In this document: piece after piece, positions 17,327 to 25,590 of the stretch
Layout of the letters: every line of letters starts with the position of its first letter
Position numbering within the stretch: the first letter of the stretch is position 1
Assembly: GCA_049969475.1 (NCBI GenBank)
Contig: JBMFOU010000007.1
Coordinates: 53,374-117,373 of the forward strand
Length of the DNA stretch: 64,000 nucleotides
Direction of reading: 5' to 3'
Origin: UBA2030 sp049969475
GTDB taxonomy: Bacteria; Bacteroidota; Bacteroidia; Bacteroidales; TTA-H9
Notes under the pieces: model-generated
What the model saw: only the letters and a program-made list of their open reading frames with translations
Told to the model about the DNA's origin: nothing
Databases searched by the model: none
Translations under genes and position numbers: made by a program

Positions 17327-19465
17327 ATGCTCCCTGCCATCATCGAAAGAATTGCATTCGAACTCCGGCTCGAGCGACAACAGGTAGAAAACACCATACA
17401 GTTATTGGAGTCGGGGGCAACCATTCCTTTTATTGCCCGTTACCGAAAAGAGCTAACCGGCAGCCTCGATGAGGTAATGATTGCAGCCATCCGTGACCGC
17501 TACAAACAATTAACCGAACTGGAAAAGCGCCGCGATTCAATCATTGCCTCGGTGGAGGAGCAGGGGAAAATGACGCCCGAATTACTGGAAAAACTCAAGA
17601 ATGCCCTTTCGATAACTGAACTCGAAGATTTATACCTACCCTATCGTCCTAAACGCCGCACCCGGGCAACACTTGCTATGGAAAAGGGTTTGGAACCTCT
17701 GGCCAAAATCATCATGGCGCAGCGCCCTGGAGATATTGAAAAAAAAGCCGCCGAATTCATAGATCCTTCCAAAGGAGTAGAAGATATTGAACAGGCACTT
17801 CAAGGAGCAAGAGATATAATAGCCGAATGGATCAATCAGGACCTGCGCGCCCGCAACCGTCTGCGCCGTTTGTTCGAGCGGGAAGCGGTTATTTATTCTA
17901 GGGTTTTAAAGGGGAAAGAAGAGGAAGGTCAGAAATACCGTTCCTGGTTTGATTGGGAAGAAGCTGCACGCTCTATTCCCAGCCATCGTTTGTTGGCTAT
18001 TCTGAGGGGAGAAAATGAAGGATTTCTGAAAGTTGAGATTCAACCCTCTGCCATAAAAGCCTTTCAGATTCTTGAAGATCTTTTTGTAAAAAGCGATACT
18101 CCAGCAGGAGAGCAGGTAAGAGTGGCTGCCTACGACGCTTACAAACGTCTTTTACAGCCTTCACTCGAAAATGAATATAGAAGCGCGTTAAAACAAAAGG
18201 CCGATCAAGAAGCCATTCGTGTTTTTGCGGAAAACCTGCGGCAATTGCTCATGGCTCCACCTCTCCACGGTCGCAATGTGCTGGCCATTGACCCGGGTTT
18301 TCGCACCGGATGCAAGGTGGTCTGCCTCGATCAGCACGGACAGCTTCTGCACAATGAAACTATTTGGCCTCATCCCCCAGAAAACAAGGTGAAAGAGAGC
18401 GTCCAAAAAATTAAATATCTGGTAAACGCTTATAAAATCGGTGCCATTGCTATTGGCAACGGTACGGCCAGCCGCGAAACCGAGACTTTTATCAGGCACA
18501 TTCCCTTCGAGGGGGATATCATAGCTGTGGTAGTCAATGAATCAGGCGCATCGGTATATTCGGCCTCTGAGGTTGCCCGCGAGGAATTTCCCGACTACGA
18601 TGTAACCGTGCGGGGGGCTGTGTCTATTGGCCGCCGGCTTATCGACCCCCTGGCCGAACTGGTAAAAATTGAGCCTAAATCCATTGGGGTAGGTCAGTAT
18701 CAGCACGATGTAGACCAGACCCTTCTTCAGCAATCGCTGCACGATGTAGTAGAAAGCTGCGTAAACCAGGTAGGAGTGGACGTAAATACAGCCAGCAAGG
18801 AATTGCTCACTTATGTGTCAGGCATAGGTCCGGTGCTGGCCAAAAACATGGTGGAATACCGGAAAAAAGAGGGTCCTTTTCGAAACCGGCAAGAGCTACT
18901 CAAGGTTCCACGCCTGGGGCCAAGGGCTTTTGAGCAGGCTGCCGGCTTTTTACGCATTCCCGGAGCCGACAACCCCCTCGATTCCAGCGCTGTGCACCCC
19001 GAAAGCTATCATGTGGTGGAAGCCATGGCCCGCTCACTCGGTGTGGAAGTCCCCGAGCTGATGAAGGATGAAACCCTCAGGGCCCGAATAAAAATCGAAG
19101 ACTTTATCACCGAAAAGATTGGATTACCCACCCTCACCGATATCATGAGCGAACTGGCCCGGCCCGGCCGCGACCCTAGAAATTCATTCGAGTTTTTCGA
19201 ATTCGATAAAAACGTACACCAGATCGAAGATCTTAGTCCTGGCATGGTGCTTCCGGGTATCGTTACCAATATCACGAAGTTTGGCGTTTTTGTCGACATT
19301 GGCGTGCACAACGACGGCCTGGTACATATCAGCCAGCTGGCAGGCCGATATGTGAAAGACCCTTCCGAAGTAGTTAAAATTCATCAAAAGGTAAAAGTCA
19401 AAGTATTGGAGGTGGATATTCCCCGAAAACGCATCTCCCTCTCAATGCGTGATATAGACGCATGA
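17327..19465 (+). CDS. tex: Tex-family RNA-binding transcription accessory protein
   Basis: A 712-residue Tex protein, slightly shorter than the enterobacterial form (about 770). Domains in order: an N-terminal helical region with TIPFIARYRKELTGSLDE; the central YqgF-like RNase H fold (LAIDPGFRTGCKVVCLD); helix-hairpin-helix repeats (VSGIGPVLAKNMVEYR); and a C-terminal S1 RNA-binding domain (GIVTNITKFGVFVDIGVHND). Tex is a cytoplasmic nucleic-acid-binding protein linked to transcription and RNA surveillance. No damage is evident. Confidence 0.96.
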   Translation: MLPAIIERIAFELRLERQQVENTIQLLESGATIPFIARYRKELTGSLDEVMIAAIRDRYKQLTELEKRRDSIIASVEEQGKMTPELLEKLKNALSITELEDLYLPYRPKRRTRATLAMEKGLEPLAKIIMAQRPGDIEKKAAEFIDPSKGVEDIEQALQGARDIIAEWINQDLRARNRLRRLFEREAVIYSRVLKGKEEEGQKYRSWFDWEEAARSIPSHRLLAILRGENEGFLKVEIQPSAIKAFQILEDLFVKSDTPAGEQVRVAAYDAYKRLLQPSLENEYRSALKQKADQEAIRVFAENLRQLLMAPPLHGRNVLAIDPGFRTGCKVVCLDQHGQLLHNETIWPHPPENKVKESVQKIKYLVNAYKIGAIAIGNGTASRETETFIRHIPFEGDIIAVVVNESGASVYSASEVAREEFPDYDVTVRGAVSIGRRLIDPLAELVKIEPKSIGVGQYQHDVDQTLLQQSLHDVVESCVNQVGVDVNTASKELLTYVSGIGPVLAKNMVEYRKKEGPFRNRQELLKVPRLGPRAFEQAAGFLRIPGADNPLDSSAVHPESYHVVEAMARSLGVEVPELMKDETLRARIKIEDFITEKIGLPTLTDIMSELARPGRDPRNSFEFFEFDKNVHQIEDLSPGMVLPGIVTNITKFGVFVDIGVHNDGLVHISQLAGRYVKDPSEVVKIHQKVKVKVLEVDIPRKRISLSMRDIDA

Positions 19466-19534
19466 AACTATAACGGGCTTTGTTTCAAAAAGCCGATTTG
19501 GTGTTGATTGGATTATAAAAACAAATAACTGATA

Positions 19535-20224
19535 ATGAAAAAAATCACCCTTGTTCTTTTAGTAGTTGTCCTTTCTAGCCTATGGCCCCGCTTGCAAGCT
19601 CAAGTATTCCGAGGAATCCTCATCGGTGGTTTTAACCTGAGTCAGGTAGACGGGGACGAGATTTATGGATTTACTAAGCTGGGAGCCAATGTTGGAGCGG
19701 CGGCCATGTTGCCTTTCAATAAAAAATGGTCAGTAACCCTCGAAACGGTATTTTCCCAGAAAGGAAGCCGCCAGGCCCCAATCTATGTCGATACTCTGGC
19801 CAATGGCTCGGTAATTACGGGTCAGTACAGCCTTCGGCTCAATTATGTGGAAGTGCCCTTATTGGTTCATTTTACGGATAAAGAAGTGGTGAGTGCCGGT
19901 GCAGGCGTGAGTTACGGACGCCTGGTGGGGGTAACCGAAAAAGAACATGGCAAGCTGGTGGAGACAACCACCCTGCAAAACGGACCCTACCGCCGCGACA
20001 ATTGGGAAATTATTGGCGACATCAGGCTACCATTACGAAAAAACGTAAAAATCAATCTCCGCTATTCCTATTCCATGCGCAAAATCCGCACCCGCGACTT
20101 CTACAATATTTACGGTGATTACATCAAAACCCGTGATCAGTACAACAATCTGATAACCGTCCGCCTGCTTTGGATGTTCAACGAAAAAGGTCCTACCCTG
20201 CTCGAGCAAAAAGCCGCCCATTGA
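19535..20224 (+). CDS. Outer-membrane beta-barrel protein (PorT-like fold)
   Basis: A 229-residue protein with a signal peptide (residues 1-22, ending LQAQ) and alternating hydrophobic strands typical of the small eight-stranded barrels common in Bacteroidota (NLSQVDGDEIYGFTKLG, then GAGVSYGRLVG). It ends in INLRYSYSMRKIR and a final NLITVRLLWMF strand. It is not porT of the type IX secretion system as far as can be judged; that family is broad. Single gene, no visible terminator. Function unknown. Confidence 0.75.
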   Translation: MKKITLVLLVVVLSSLWPRLQAQVFRGILIGGFNLSQVDGDEIYGFTKLGANVGAAAMLPFNKKWSVTLETVFSQKGSRQAPIYVDTLANGSVITGQYSLRLNYVEVPLLVHFTDKEVVSAGAGVSYGRLVGVTEKEHGKLVETTTLQNGPYRRDNWEIIGDIRLPLRKNVKINLRYSYSMRKIRTRDFYNIYGDYIKTRDQYNNLITVRLLWMFNEKGPTLLEQKAAH

Positions 20225-20348
20225 GTGATACAACACAACGGGCAGAAGAAAGACATTGGCTATTCATCCTCGCCTTCAGTTACAATGGGGTCGTTCTCAA
20301 ACAAAATCGAAAAGCTTTTGTTAAACATGGGTAAAACAAAGCTGCCCC

Positions 20349-20819
20349 ATGCTTATCATCGATATTCCGGGTTTTAAAACCCTCGAAATTCATCACCTTA
20401 TGCTCGATTTCAACGGCACGCTTGGCATCGATGGAATGCTTCAGCACGGCGTAGCTTCACGCCTCGAGCAACTGGCCCGTCACGTTGAAATTCATGTAGT
20501 AACGGCCAATTCCTATGGAAATGTGCGTGAACAACTCGATGGCATCAATTGCCATATCCTGATCATCGATCCGGTGCACCAGGATTTGCAGAAGGCAGAA
20601 TATTTGAAAAACCTTGGGGCAGAGAAAACCATTGCCATAGGCAACGGGCGTAACGACCGACTCATGCTGCGTAAAGCGGCCATAGGTATCCTTACGTTAC
20701 AAACCGAAGGTGCAGCTGTGGAGGCCCTTGTGATGGCCGATGTAGTGGTGAAAGACATTCACGATGCGCTCGACCTGCTCCTCCACCCCAAACGCCTGTT
20801 GGCTACCTTGAGATCATAA
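20349..20819 (+). CDS. Small soluble HAD hydrolase resembling a P-type ATPase P domain
   Basis: A 156-residue cytoplasmic HAD protein. The nucleophile motif is LDFNGTLGIDG, in which the usual second aspartate is replaced by Asn, as in P-type ATPases (DKTGT) and the COG4087 group. The later AIGNGRNDRLML supplies the acidic Mg-binding motif, and TLQTEGAAVEALVMADVVV follows as in the ATPase catalytic fold. There is no cap domain and no membrane segment. Substrate unknown. It is convergent with the acyltransferase gene. Confidence 0.82.
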   Translation: MLIIDIPGFKTLEIHHLMLDFNGTLGIDGMLQHGVASRLEQLARHVEIHVVTANSYGNVREQLDGINCHILIIDPVHQDLQKAEYLKNLGAEKTIAIGNGRNDRLMLRKAAIGILTLQTEGAAVEALVMADVVVKDIHDALDLLLHPKRLLATLRS

Positions 20820-20851
20820 GTTTTATCCCTCATAATAATTTCTATTCCCTC

Positions 20852-21862
20852 TTACTTGAACCCTATCCACTGGTAAAGCCGATGGAAGAACCATGCCATG
20901 CTGGCCGAAATGAATAGCAACAAAGGCAAGGCCCACCAGCCGTAAAAGAGTATTCCCATGCGTTCCAAATATTTCAGTACACTAAAACCAAGATAATGTA
21001 CCAGATAAAACTCGTAAGAATAGGGCCCTGATAAAACCAAAAACCTATAAATGCCTTTTAAAGGAGTTAATATTTTTGTCAGGTTGTATATAAAAACAAC
21101 CACTCCCATAATGGCCATGAAAGCAAATAGATCATTAAGCAAGCGCCCAGCCTGACCTATTAAAAATGTCATCAAAGCCATACCCACTAATCCCGAAAGG
21201 CCTAGTGCCAGGGCCTTAGGACCGGAAAGTTGAAAAATCCGCTCATCCTTTCGTAAACCCAGCCAGACGCCTAGGGCAAACTCCCACAAATAAGCCGGGA
21301 AAAAACTATTCCATGTTCGATGCGAGGCATGGTGAAGTTTGATAATCAATAAATTGTAGGCTAAAGCCAACATGGCAAAAAACACGACCCAGATTTCACC
21401 TTTATCTCCTGACACTAAGCGGCGCAGCAATGGGAAAAGCAGATAAAGTTGTATAAGGGTGGACATGAACCACAGATGGAACCCAAAACTCACCATGTGG
21501 TGTTCGAAAAACATTTTGTAAAGAAAGATATGCGATAAATAATCTTTCCATCCCTGTCCAGGATAAATCGGTATAAGGAGATTTAAGAGAAACACAAAGG
21601 TTACAAAGAGGTAATAGGGCCCCAGCACTTTCACAAAACGTCGGCGATAAAATGGCAAAGCAGGTAAAGGTCGGGAGAGGCCCAAGCCATAACCACTCAA
21701 AAAGAAAAACAAATGGATACCCGTGCCTCCAAAAGTGATGGCCAACTGAAACCAACGTTCTGAATTCAAAGGCATAAGGTAATGATACAGCGCGATCCCC
21801 AATATGGCCAGTGCCCGGGCAAAGTCAATAAATTCAATGCGTTTAGGTAAATGAGTTTCCAT
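20852..21862 (-). CDS. Membrane acyltransferase, family 3 (OafA-like)
   Basis: A 336-residue integral membrane protein with about ten hydrophobic segments. The acyltransferase-3 signature R-x10-H is present exactly (FARALAILGIALYHYL), and GGTGIHLFFFLSGYGLG follows. Such enzymes transfer acetyl or other acyl groups to surface sugars or lipids. The start METHLPKRIEF at 21862 is chosen over an ATG at 21904, because a TATTTTTG promoter element (21870-21877) lies between them and would place the transcript start at or next to this ATG. Confidence 0.85.
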   Translation of the reverse strand: METHLPKRIEFIDFARALAILGIALYHYLMPLNSERWFQLAITFGGTGIHLFFFLSGYGLGLSRPLPALPFYRRRFVKVLGPYYLFVTFVFLLNLLIPIYPGQGWKDYLSHIFLYKMFFEHHMVSFGFHLWFMSTLIQLYLLFPLLRRLVSGDKGEIWVVFFAMLALAYNLLIIKLHHASHRTWNSFFPAYLWEFALGVWLGLRKDERIFQLSGPKALALGLSGLVGMALMTFLIGQAGRLLNDLFAFMAIMGVVVFIYNLTKILTPLKGIYRFLVLSGPYSYEFYLVHYLGFSVLKYLERMGILFYGWWALPLLLFISASMAWFFHRLYQWIGFK

Positions 21863-21869
21863 CACACCC

Positions 21870-21877
21870 CAAAAATA
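21870..21877 (-). promoter_or_regulatory. -7 promoter element of the acyltransferase gene
   Basis: TATTTTTG on the minus strand, ending seven bases before the chosen ATG; it implies a leaderless or nearly leaderless transcript. The rest of the gap up to 22148 shows nothing recognisable. Confidence 0.5.
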
Positions 21878-22148
21878 ATCCTTTTTAAAAAATACCTTAT
21901 CCAAGCTTCGTGATTCCTAACCCCAATAGAGCCTTTTTAAAAGGATTTAAATCATAATACAAACGGGATAGGTATGCAAATATAAACACCCCCAATCAGA
22001 GGTAAGAGTTCACATTAAGGAGTTTCTCAACTTTTTCACATAATAATGGCTAAAGAATACGCATCAACCTGCAGGGCTTCATACTCTTGATGGATGGGAG
22101 GTGATAGCGCGACCCAAAATTCATTTTTACCCCTGTCCCCAAAAGCTT

Positions 22149-22610
22149 CTACCAAAAGACCACCAAATTACCTAAATAGCCCATATTTTTCCTGTCGTCC
22201 CCCAAGCGGTAAATCACCATCAATGCCCCGCCAGTGAGGAACACAGTGCCGGCCAGCATACTCCATAGTTTGATATTCATAATTTGTCCCCAAAGGTTCT
22301 GCATGAGATACCGAATCGAACTCAGGCTGAAATCGTTGAAAAGCAAGCCAAAAACCCTCAAAAATCCATCCGTAAAACTGAAATCGCGCGTAAAAATCCA
22401 TAAAGCAAAGAACCCGATGGTGATGACAAGGGCTAGCAGTGCCCTGAATCCCATATTAAAAGGAGCTTCTGACGTCATATTCATACCAGGCTGAACAGAT
22501 GGAATCCGTTGCAGCACCTGCTCAGTAAAACCCTCTGCTGGCTCTTCCATGGGCACAGCCGCAAAAATTTGGCGGAGGAGTTGGTCGGGATGAGAATGGG
22601 TAGTGTTCAT
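22149..22610 (-). CDS. Small membrane protein, probable partner of the ECF sigma factor
   Basis: A 153-residue protein with a soluble N-terminal part (PAEGFTEQVLQRI) and two strong transmembrane helices (about residues 53-72 and 117-137). It starts 29 bases after the ECF sigma gene on the same strand, the usual position for an anti-sigma factor or regulator, and the PxEGFTExVLxRI segment recurs in Bacteroidota proteins encoded beside ECF sigma genes. There is no zinc-finger (HxxxCxxC) anti-sigma domain, so an anti-sigma role is inferred from context only. Confidence 0.6.
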   Translation of the reverse strand: MNTTHSHPDQLLRQIFAAVPMEEPAEGFTEQVLQRIPSVQPGMNMTSEAPFNMGFRALLALVITIGFFALWIFTRDFSFTDGFLRVFGLLFNDFSLSSIRYLMQNLWGQIMNIKLWSMLAGTVFLTGGALMVIYRLGDDRKNMGYLGNLVVFW

Positions 22611-22639
22611 ATTATGTATGTCTTTAGTGGCTTCAATAA

Positions 22640-23215
22640 TTATCTAATGCGTATTTCAGAAGCCCGCAGATGGGTCTGAATACTGGCATAAATACGTTTA
22701 CGGATGCGGTGCAGTTTCACTTTGACGTTAGACAATGAAAGCAGAGTTATCTGGCTAATTTCCTCAATGCTAAGTTGCTGATGATAAAACAGTTCCATCA
22801 GGGCTGCATCGTCAGGAGGCAGGGTTTTCATCACCCTTTTTACTAGTTGTATTTGTTCGTCGGTGGTAAGTTGCTGCAAACCCGTACTTAATTCATCTTC
22901 GCTATAGTTATCCACCAGCTTTTCGTCCATAGGCACCGTGTCGAGACGTTTTTTTCGGCGAAAGGAAATAGCGGTATTGTAAACGATGCGAAAAAGCCAG
23001 GTAGAAAAACGAGCTTCCCCTTTAAAAGAAGGAAGTGCATTCCAGGCTTTGACAAAGGCGTCCATGGCTATCTCCTCGGCATCCTCGCGGTTACCGGCAA
23101 TGGGCAAAGCCACACTAAAGGCCTGATTTTTATAGCGCTCAACCAGGATAGCAAAGGCAGCCTGATCGCCTTCTCGTGCCCGCTGAATGATATGTCCTTC
23201 GCCGTTTTCCATCAT
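22640..23215 (-). CDS. ECF-type RNA polymerase sigma factor
   Basis: A 191-residue sigma-70 family factor with region 2 (YKNQAFSVALPIAGNREDAEEIAMDAFVKAW-type helix, with the core-binding RFSTWLFRIVYNTA) and region 4 (SIEEISQITLLSLSNVKVKLHRIRKR). The two-domain form without region 1 or 3 defines the ECF group. It is followed by a two-TM protein gene that may be its regulator. Its regulon is unknown; the divergent gene at 23365 is a possible target. Confidence 0.92.
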   Translation of the reverse strand: MMENGEGHIIQRAREGDQAAFAILVERYKNQAFSVALPIAGNREDAEEIAMDAFVKAWNALPSFKGEARFSTWLFRIVYNTAISFRRKKRLDTVPMDEKLVDNYSEDELSTGLQQLTTDEQIQLVKRVMKTLPPDDAALMELFYHQQLSIEEISQITLLSLSNVKVKLHRIRKRIYASIQTHLRASEIRIR

Positions 23216-23364
23216 TTGTTGGGTTGGACGCTTAAAGGTATTCCGGGTTACATTTACCTCACGAAATTACTCCCTCCACGGTCCATAAACTGAGAATCGT
23301 AAAAATTTAATATGGTTTGTAACCTGTTTCGGTTTGCGGCGTCGATATTATAAAAAGAACACTT

Positions 23365-23697
23365 ATGAACGGATCGGAGATTTTAATTCCTCTGGGGTTT
23401 TTCACCATGGTAGTGGCCATCGTTTACCTCGCTCTGCGGCAAAAAGAAAGAATGACCTTGATACAACGAGGTCTTAACCCCGACGAAGGTTCACGGGGTT
23501 GCGAAAGTGCTCTTCAGCTAAAAGCCGGGCTATTACTTATTGGGCTGGCTCTTGGTATTTTTAGTGGCGACCTATTGGCTACCTACAGCCGCCTCGAGCC
23601 CTGGGCCTCCCACCTCTCGATGATCTTTATTTTTACAGGCATAGCAATGGTACTAGGCTACTTTGGGGTGAAAAAAAATCCTCCCTCCAAACCCTAA
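23365..23697 (+). CDS. Small DUF6249-like membrane protein
   Basis: A 110-residue protein with three hydrophobic segments (about residues 5-24, 53-70, 84-103). The sequence IVYLALRQKERMTLIQRGLNP after the first helix matches the pattern of DUF6249 proteins, which in Bacteroidota are often encoded next to ECF sigma genes, as here (divergent). No known biochemical activity. Confidence 0.7.
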   Translation: MNGSEILIPLGFFTMVVAIVYLALRQKERMTLIQRGLNPDEGSRGCESALQLKAGLLLIGLALGIFSGDLLATYSRLEPWASHLSMIFIFTGIAMVLGYFGVKKNPPSKP

Positions 23698-23729
23698 TTC
23701 CTGGGAAACTTTTGCCCCACGGGTTTGTT

Positions 23730-23737
23730 TAACTTTG
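23730..23737 (+). promoter_or_regulatory. -7 promoter element of the photolyase gene
   Basis: TAACTTTG, with TTTG at 23711-23714 upstream. It lies downstream of an in-frame ATG at 23725, which rules that codon out as the start for this promoter. Confidence 0.55.
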
Positions 23738-23748
23738 AAAAAACAAAG

Positions 23749-25053
23749 ATGAACAAACCAGAACAGCCTATCAACCTTTTTTGGTTTCGCCGCGACCTTA
23801 GGCTCGAAGACAATCATGGTTTGTACAGAGCACTCACGGCGGGATTGCCGGTTCTACCCATCTTTATCTTCGATACCCAAATTCTCGACAAGCTCGAAGA
23901 TTCCAGCGATGCGCGTGTCACTTTTATCCACAGACAAATCAGCCATTTACACAAGCAACTGGCCCAGGCCGGAAGTAGCTTATGGGTGGATATAGGTAAA
24001 CCTATTGAAGTTTTTCAAAAGCTGTTAAATCATTTTCACGTCCATGCGGTTTACACCAATCATGATTACGAACCCTATGCCACTGCTCGCGATCAGGAGG
24101 TTGAGCAATGGCTCAAAGCCCATGGCGTTTCATTCCATACTTTCAAAGACCAGGTTATTTTTGAAAAAAACGAGGTGCTAAAACCCGACGGAACCCCTTA
24201 CACGGTTTTCACTCCTTACAGCAAAGCATGGAAATCGATGCTCACTCCTCCTGAAAGTTACCCCTCAGAAAAACATCTTCACGCTTTACTCTCAACAGAA
24301 CCCTTTCACTTACCTGGGCTTGAAGAAGTAGGCTTTAAGGAATCGGATCAAACCCTTCCCTCTTCCGATATCTCGGAAGAAATCATCCGCACTTACGACA
24401 AAACCAGAGATTTTCCAGCGATGAAGGGGACCACCCGACTCGGCATGCATCTTAGATTTGGTACCGTAAGCATCAGACATCTGGTAAGAATTGCCCTACA
24501 CCTGAACCCAGTATATCTCAATGAGCTGATTTGGCGTGAGTTTTATATGATGATACTCTGGCACTTCCCTTACGTGACAGAAGGAGCTTTTAAACCCGAG
24601 TACAACACAATACCCTGGCTGAATCGGGAAGAAGACTTTGAAGCCTGGAAAGCCGGCCGCACCGGATATCCTATGGTAGATGCCGGGATGCGCGAGTTGG
24701 CTCAGACCGGCTATATGCACAACCGTTTACGTATGATCACGGCCTCTTTTCTCACCAAGCACCTTTTGGTCGATTGGCGGTGGGGCGAAGCCTGGTTTGC
24801 CCAAAAGCTGCTCGATTTCGAATTAGCATCCAACAACGGGGGCTGGCAATGGGCCGCAGGCACCGGAGTAGATGCTGCCCCATATTTCCGCATTTTCAAC
24901 CCCAGCCTGCAAGCTCAGCGATTCGACCCCAAAGGAGAATACATCCGGCGTTGGATACCCGAACTGGATACGGGCTCTTATCCTTACCCCATCATAGAGC
25001 ATACCTTTGCCCGCGACCGTGCCCTCAAAGCTTATAAAAAAGCATTGCAATAA
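23749..25053 (+). CDS. phr: Deoxyribodipyrimidine photolyase, cryptochrome/photolyase family
   Basis: A 434-residue FAD-dependent DNA repair enzyme that uses blue light to split cyclobutane pyrimidine dimers. The N-terminal antenna domain begins INLFWFRRDLRLEDNHGL. The FAD-binding C-terminal domain includes LNELIWREFYMMILWHFP, GMRELAQTGYMHNRLRM and NNGGWQWAAGTGVDAAPYF with the family tryptophans. This corresponds to a class I CPD photolyase rather than a CRY-DASH by the NNGGWQW pattern. The start MNKPEQP is chosen because the promoter element lies after the earlier ATG. Its presence suggests the organism experiences light. Confidence 0.93.
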   Translation: MNKPEQPINLFWFRRDLRLEDNHGLYRALTAGLPVLPIFIFDTQILDKLEDSSDARVTFIHRQISHLHKQLAQAGSSLWVDIGKPIEVFQKLLNHFHVHAVYTNHDYEPYATARDQEVEQWLKAHGVSFHTFKDQVIFEKNEVLKPDGTPYTVFTPYSKAWKSMLTPPESYPSEKHLHALLSTEPFHLPGLEEVGFKESDQTLPSSDISEEIIRTYDKTRDFPAMKGTTRLGMHLRFGTVSIRHLVRIALHLNPVYLNELIWREFYMMILWHFPYVTEGAFKPEYNTIPWLNREEDFEAWKAGRTGYPMVDAGMRELAQTGYMHNRLRMITASFLTKHLLVDWRWGEAWFAQKLLDFELASNNGGWQWAAGTGVDAAPYFRIFNPSLQAQRFDPKGEYIRRWIPELDTGSYPYPIIEHTFARDRALKAYKKALQ

Positions 25054-25125
25054 TTTTGTCTAAGCCTGTGTCCTATAAATTAAACAAAACTAAAAGGTGA
25101 GCTGTTGAAAATACAAAAACCAGTT

Positions 25126-25590
25126 ATGAACCACCCCTTATTAAATAAACCTGCACCAGATTTTTCAGCAACCGCTCATGATGGATGGGTCTTTTCCCCC
25201 TCGCTTTATAAAGGGAAAAAGAACATTATTCTCTTCTTCTATCCCAAAGATGAATCGCCAGGATGTACGGCAGAAGCCTGCTCATTCAGAGACACACTGC
25301 CCTTTTTCGAGGCCTCGGAGGCGGTGGTGGTAGGCATTAGTCCCGATTCTCCCAAATCTCACGCTGCATTTGCCGCCCGTCATTCACTCAATTATCCCCT
25401 AATTTCTGACGAGAGCGGCCACATCAGTAGTTTGTATCAGGTTCCCAGGGACCTTCTGGGCTTGCTTCCGGGCAGGGCAACCTATATCATCGACAAAGAG
25501 GGAATCATCAGGGGAGTTTTCCGCTCGGCCCTGCAGTTCAAACGCCATGTGGAAGAGGCCTGTCGCATAATCAGTCAACTTACTAAATGA
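25126..25590 (+). CDS. bcp: Bcp/PrxQ-type thioredoxin-dependent peroxiredoxin
   Basis: A 154-residue thiol peroxidase that reduces hydrogen peroxide and organic hydroperoxides. The peroxidatic and resolving cysteines lie five residues apart in PGCTAEACSFRD, the alpha-helical 2-Cys pattern of PrxQ/Bcp. The start MNHPLLNKPAPDF is used; an upstream TTG would add seven residues without family support. Its stop overlaps the start of the TonB-dependent receptor gene (ATGA), so the two are translationally coupled, an unexpected pairing. Confidence 0.93.
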   Translation: MNHPLLNKPAPDFSATAHDGWVFSPSLYKGKKNIILFFYPKDESPGCTAEACSFRDTLPFFEASEAVVVGISPDSPKSHAAFAARHSLNYPLISDESGHISSLYQVPRDLLGLLPGRATYIIDKEGIIRGVFRSALQFKRHVEEACRIISQLTK

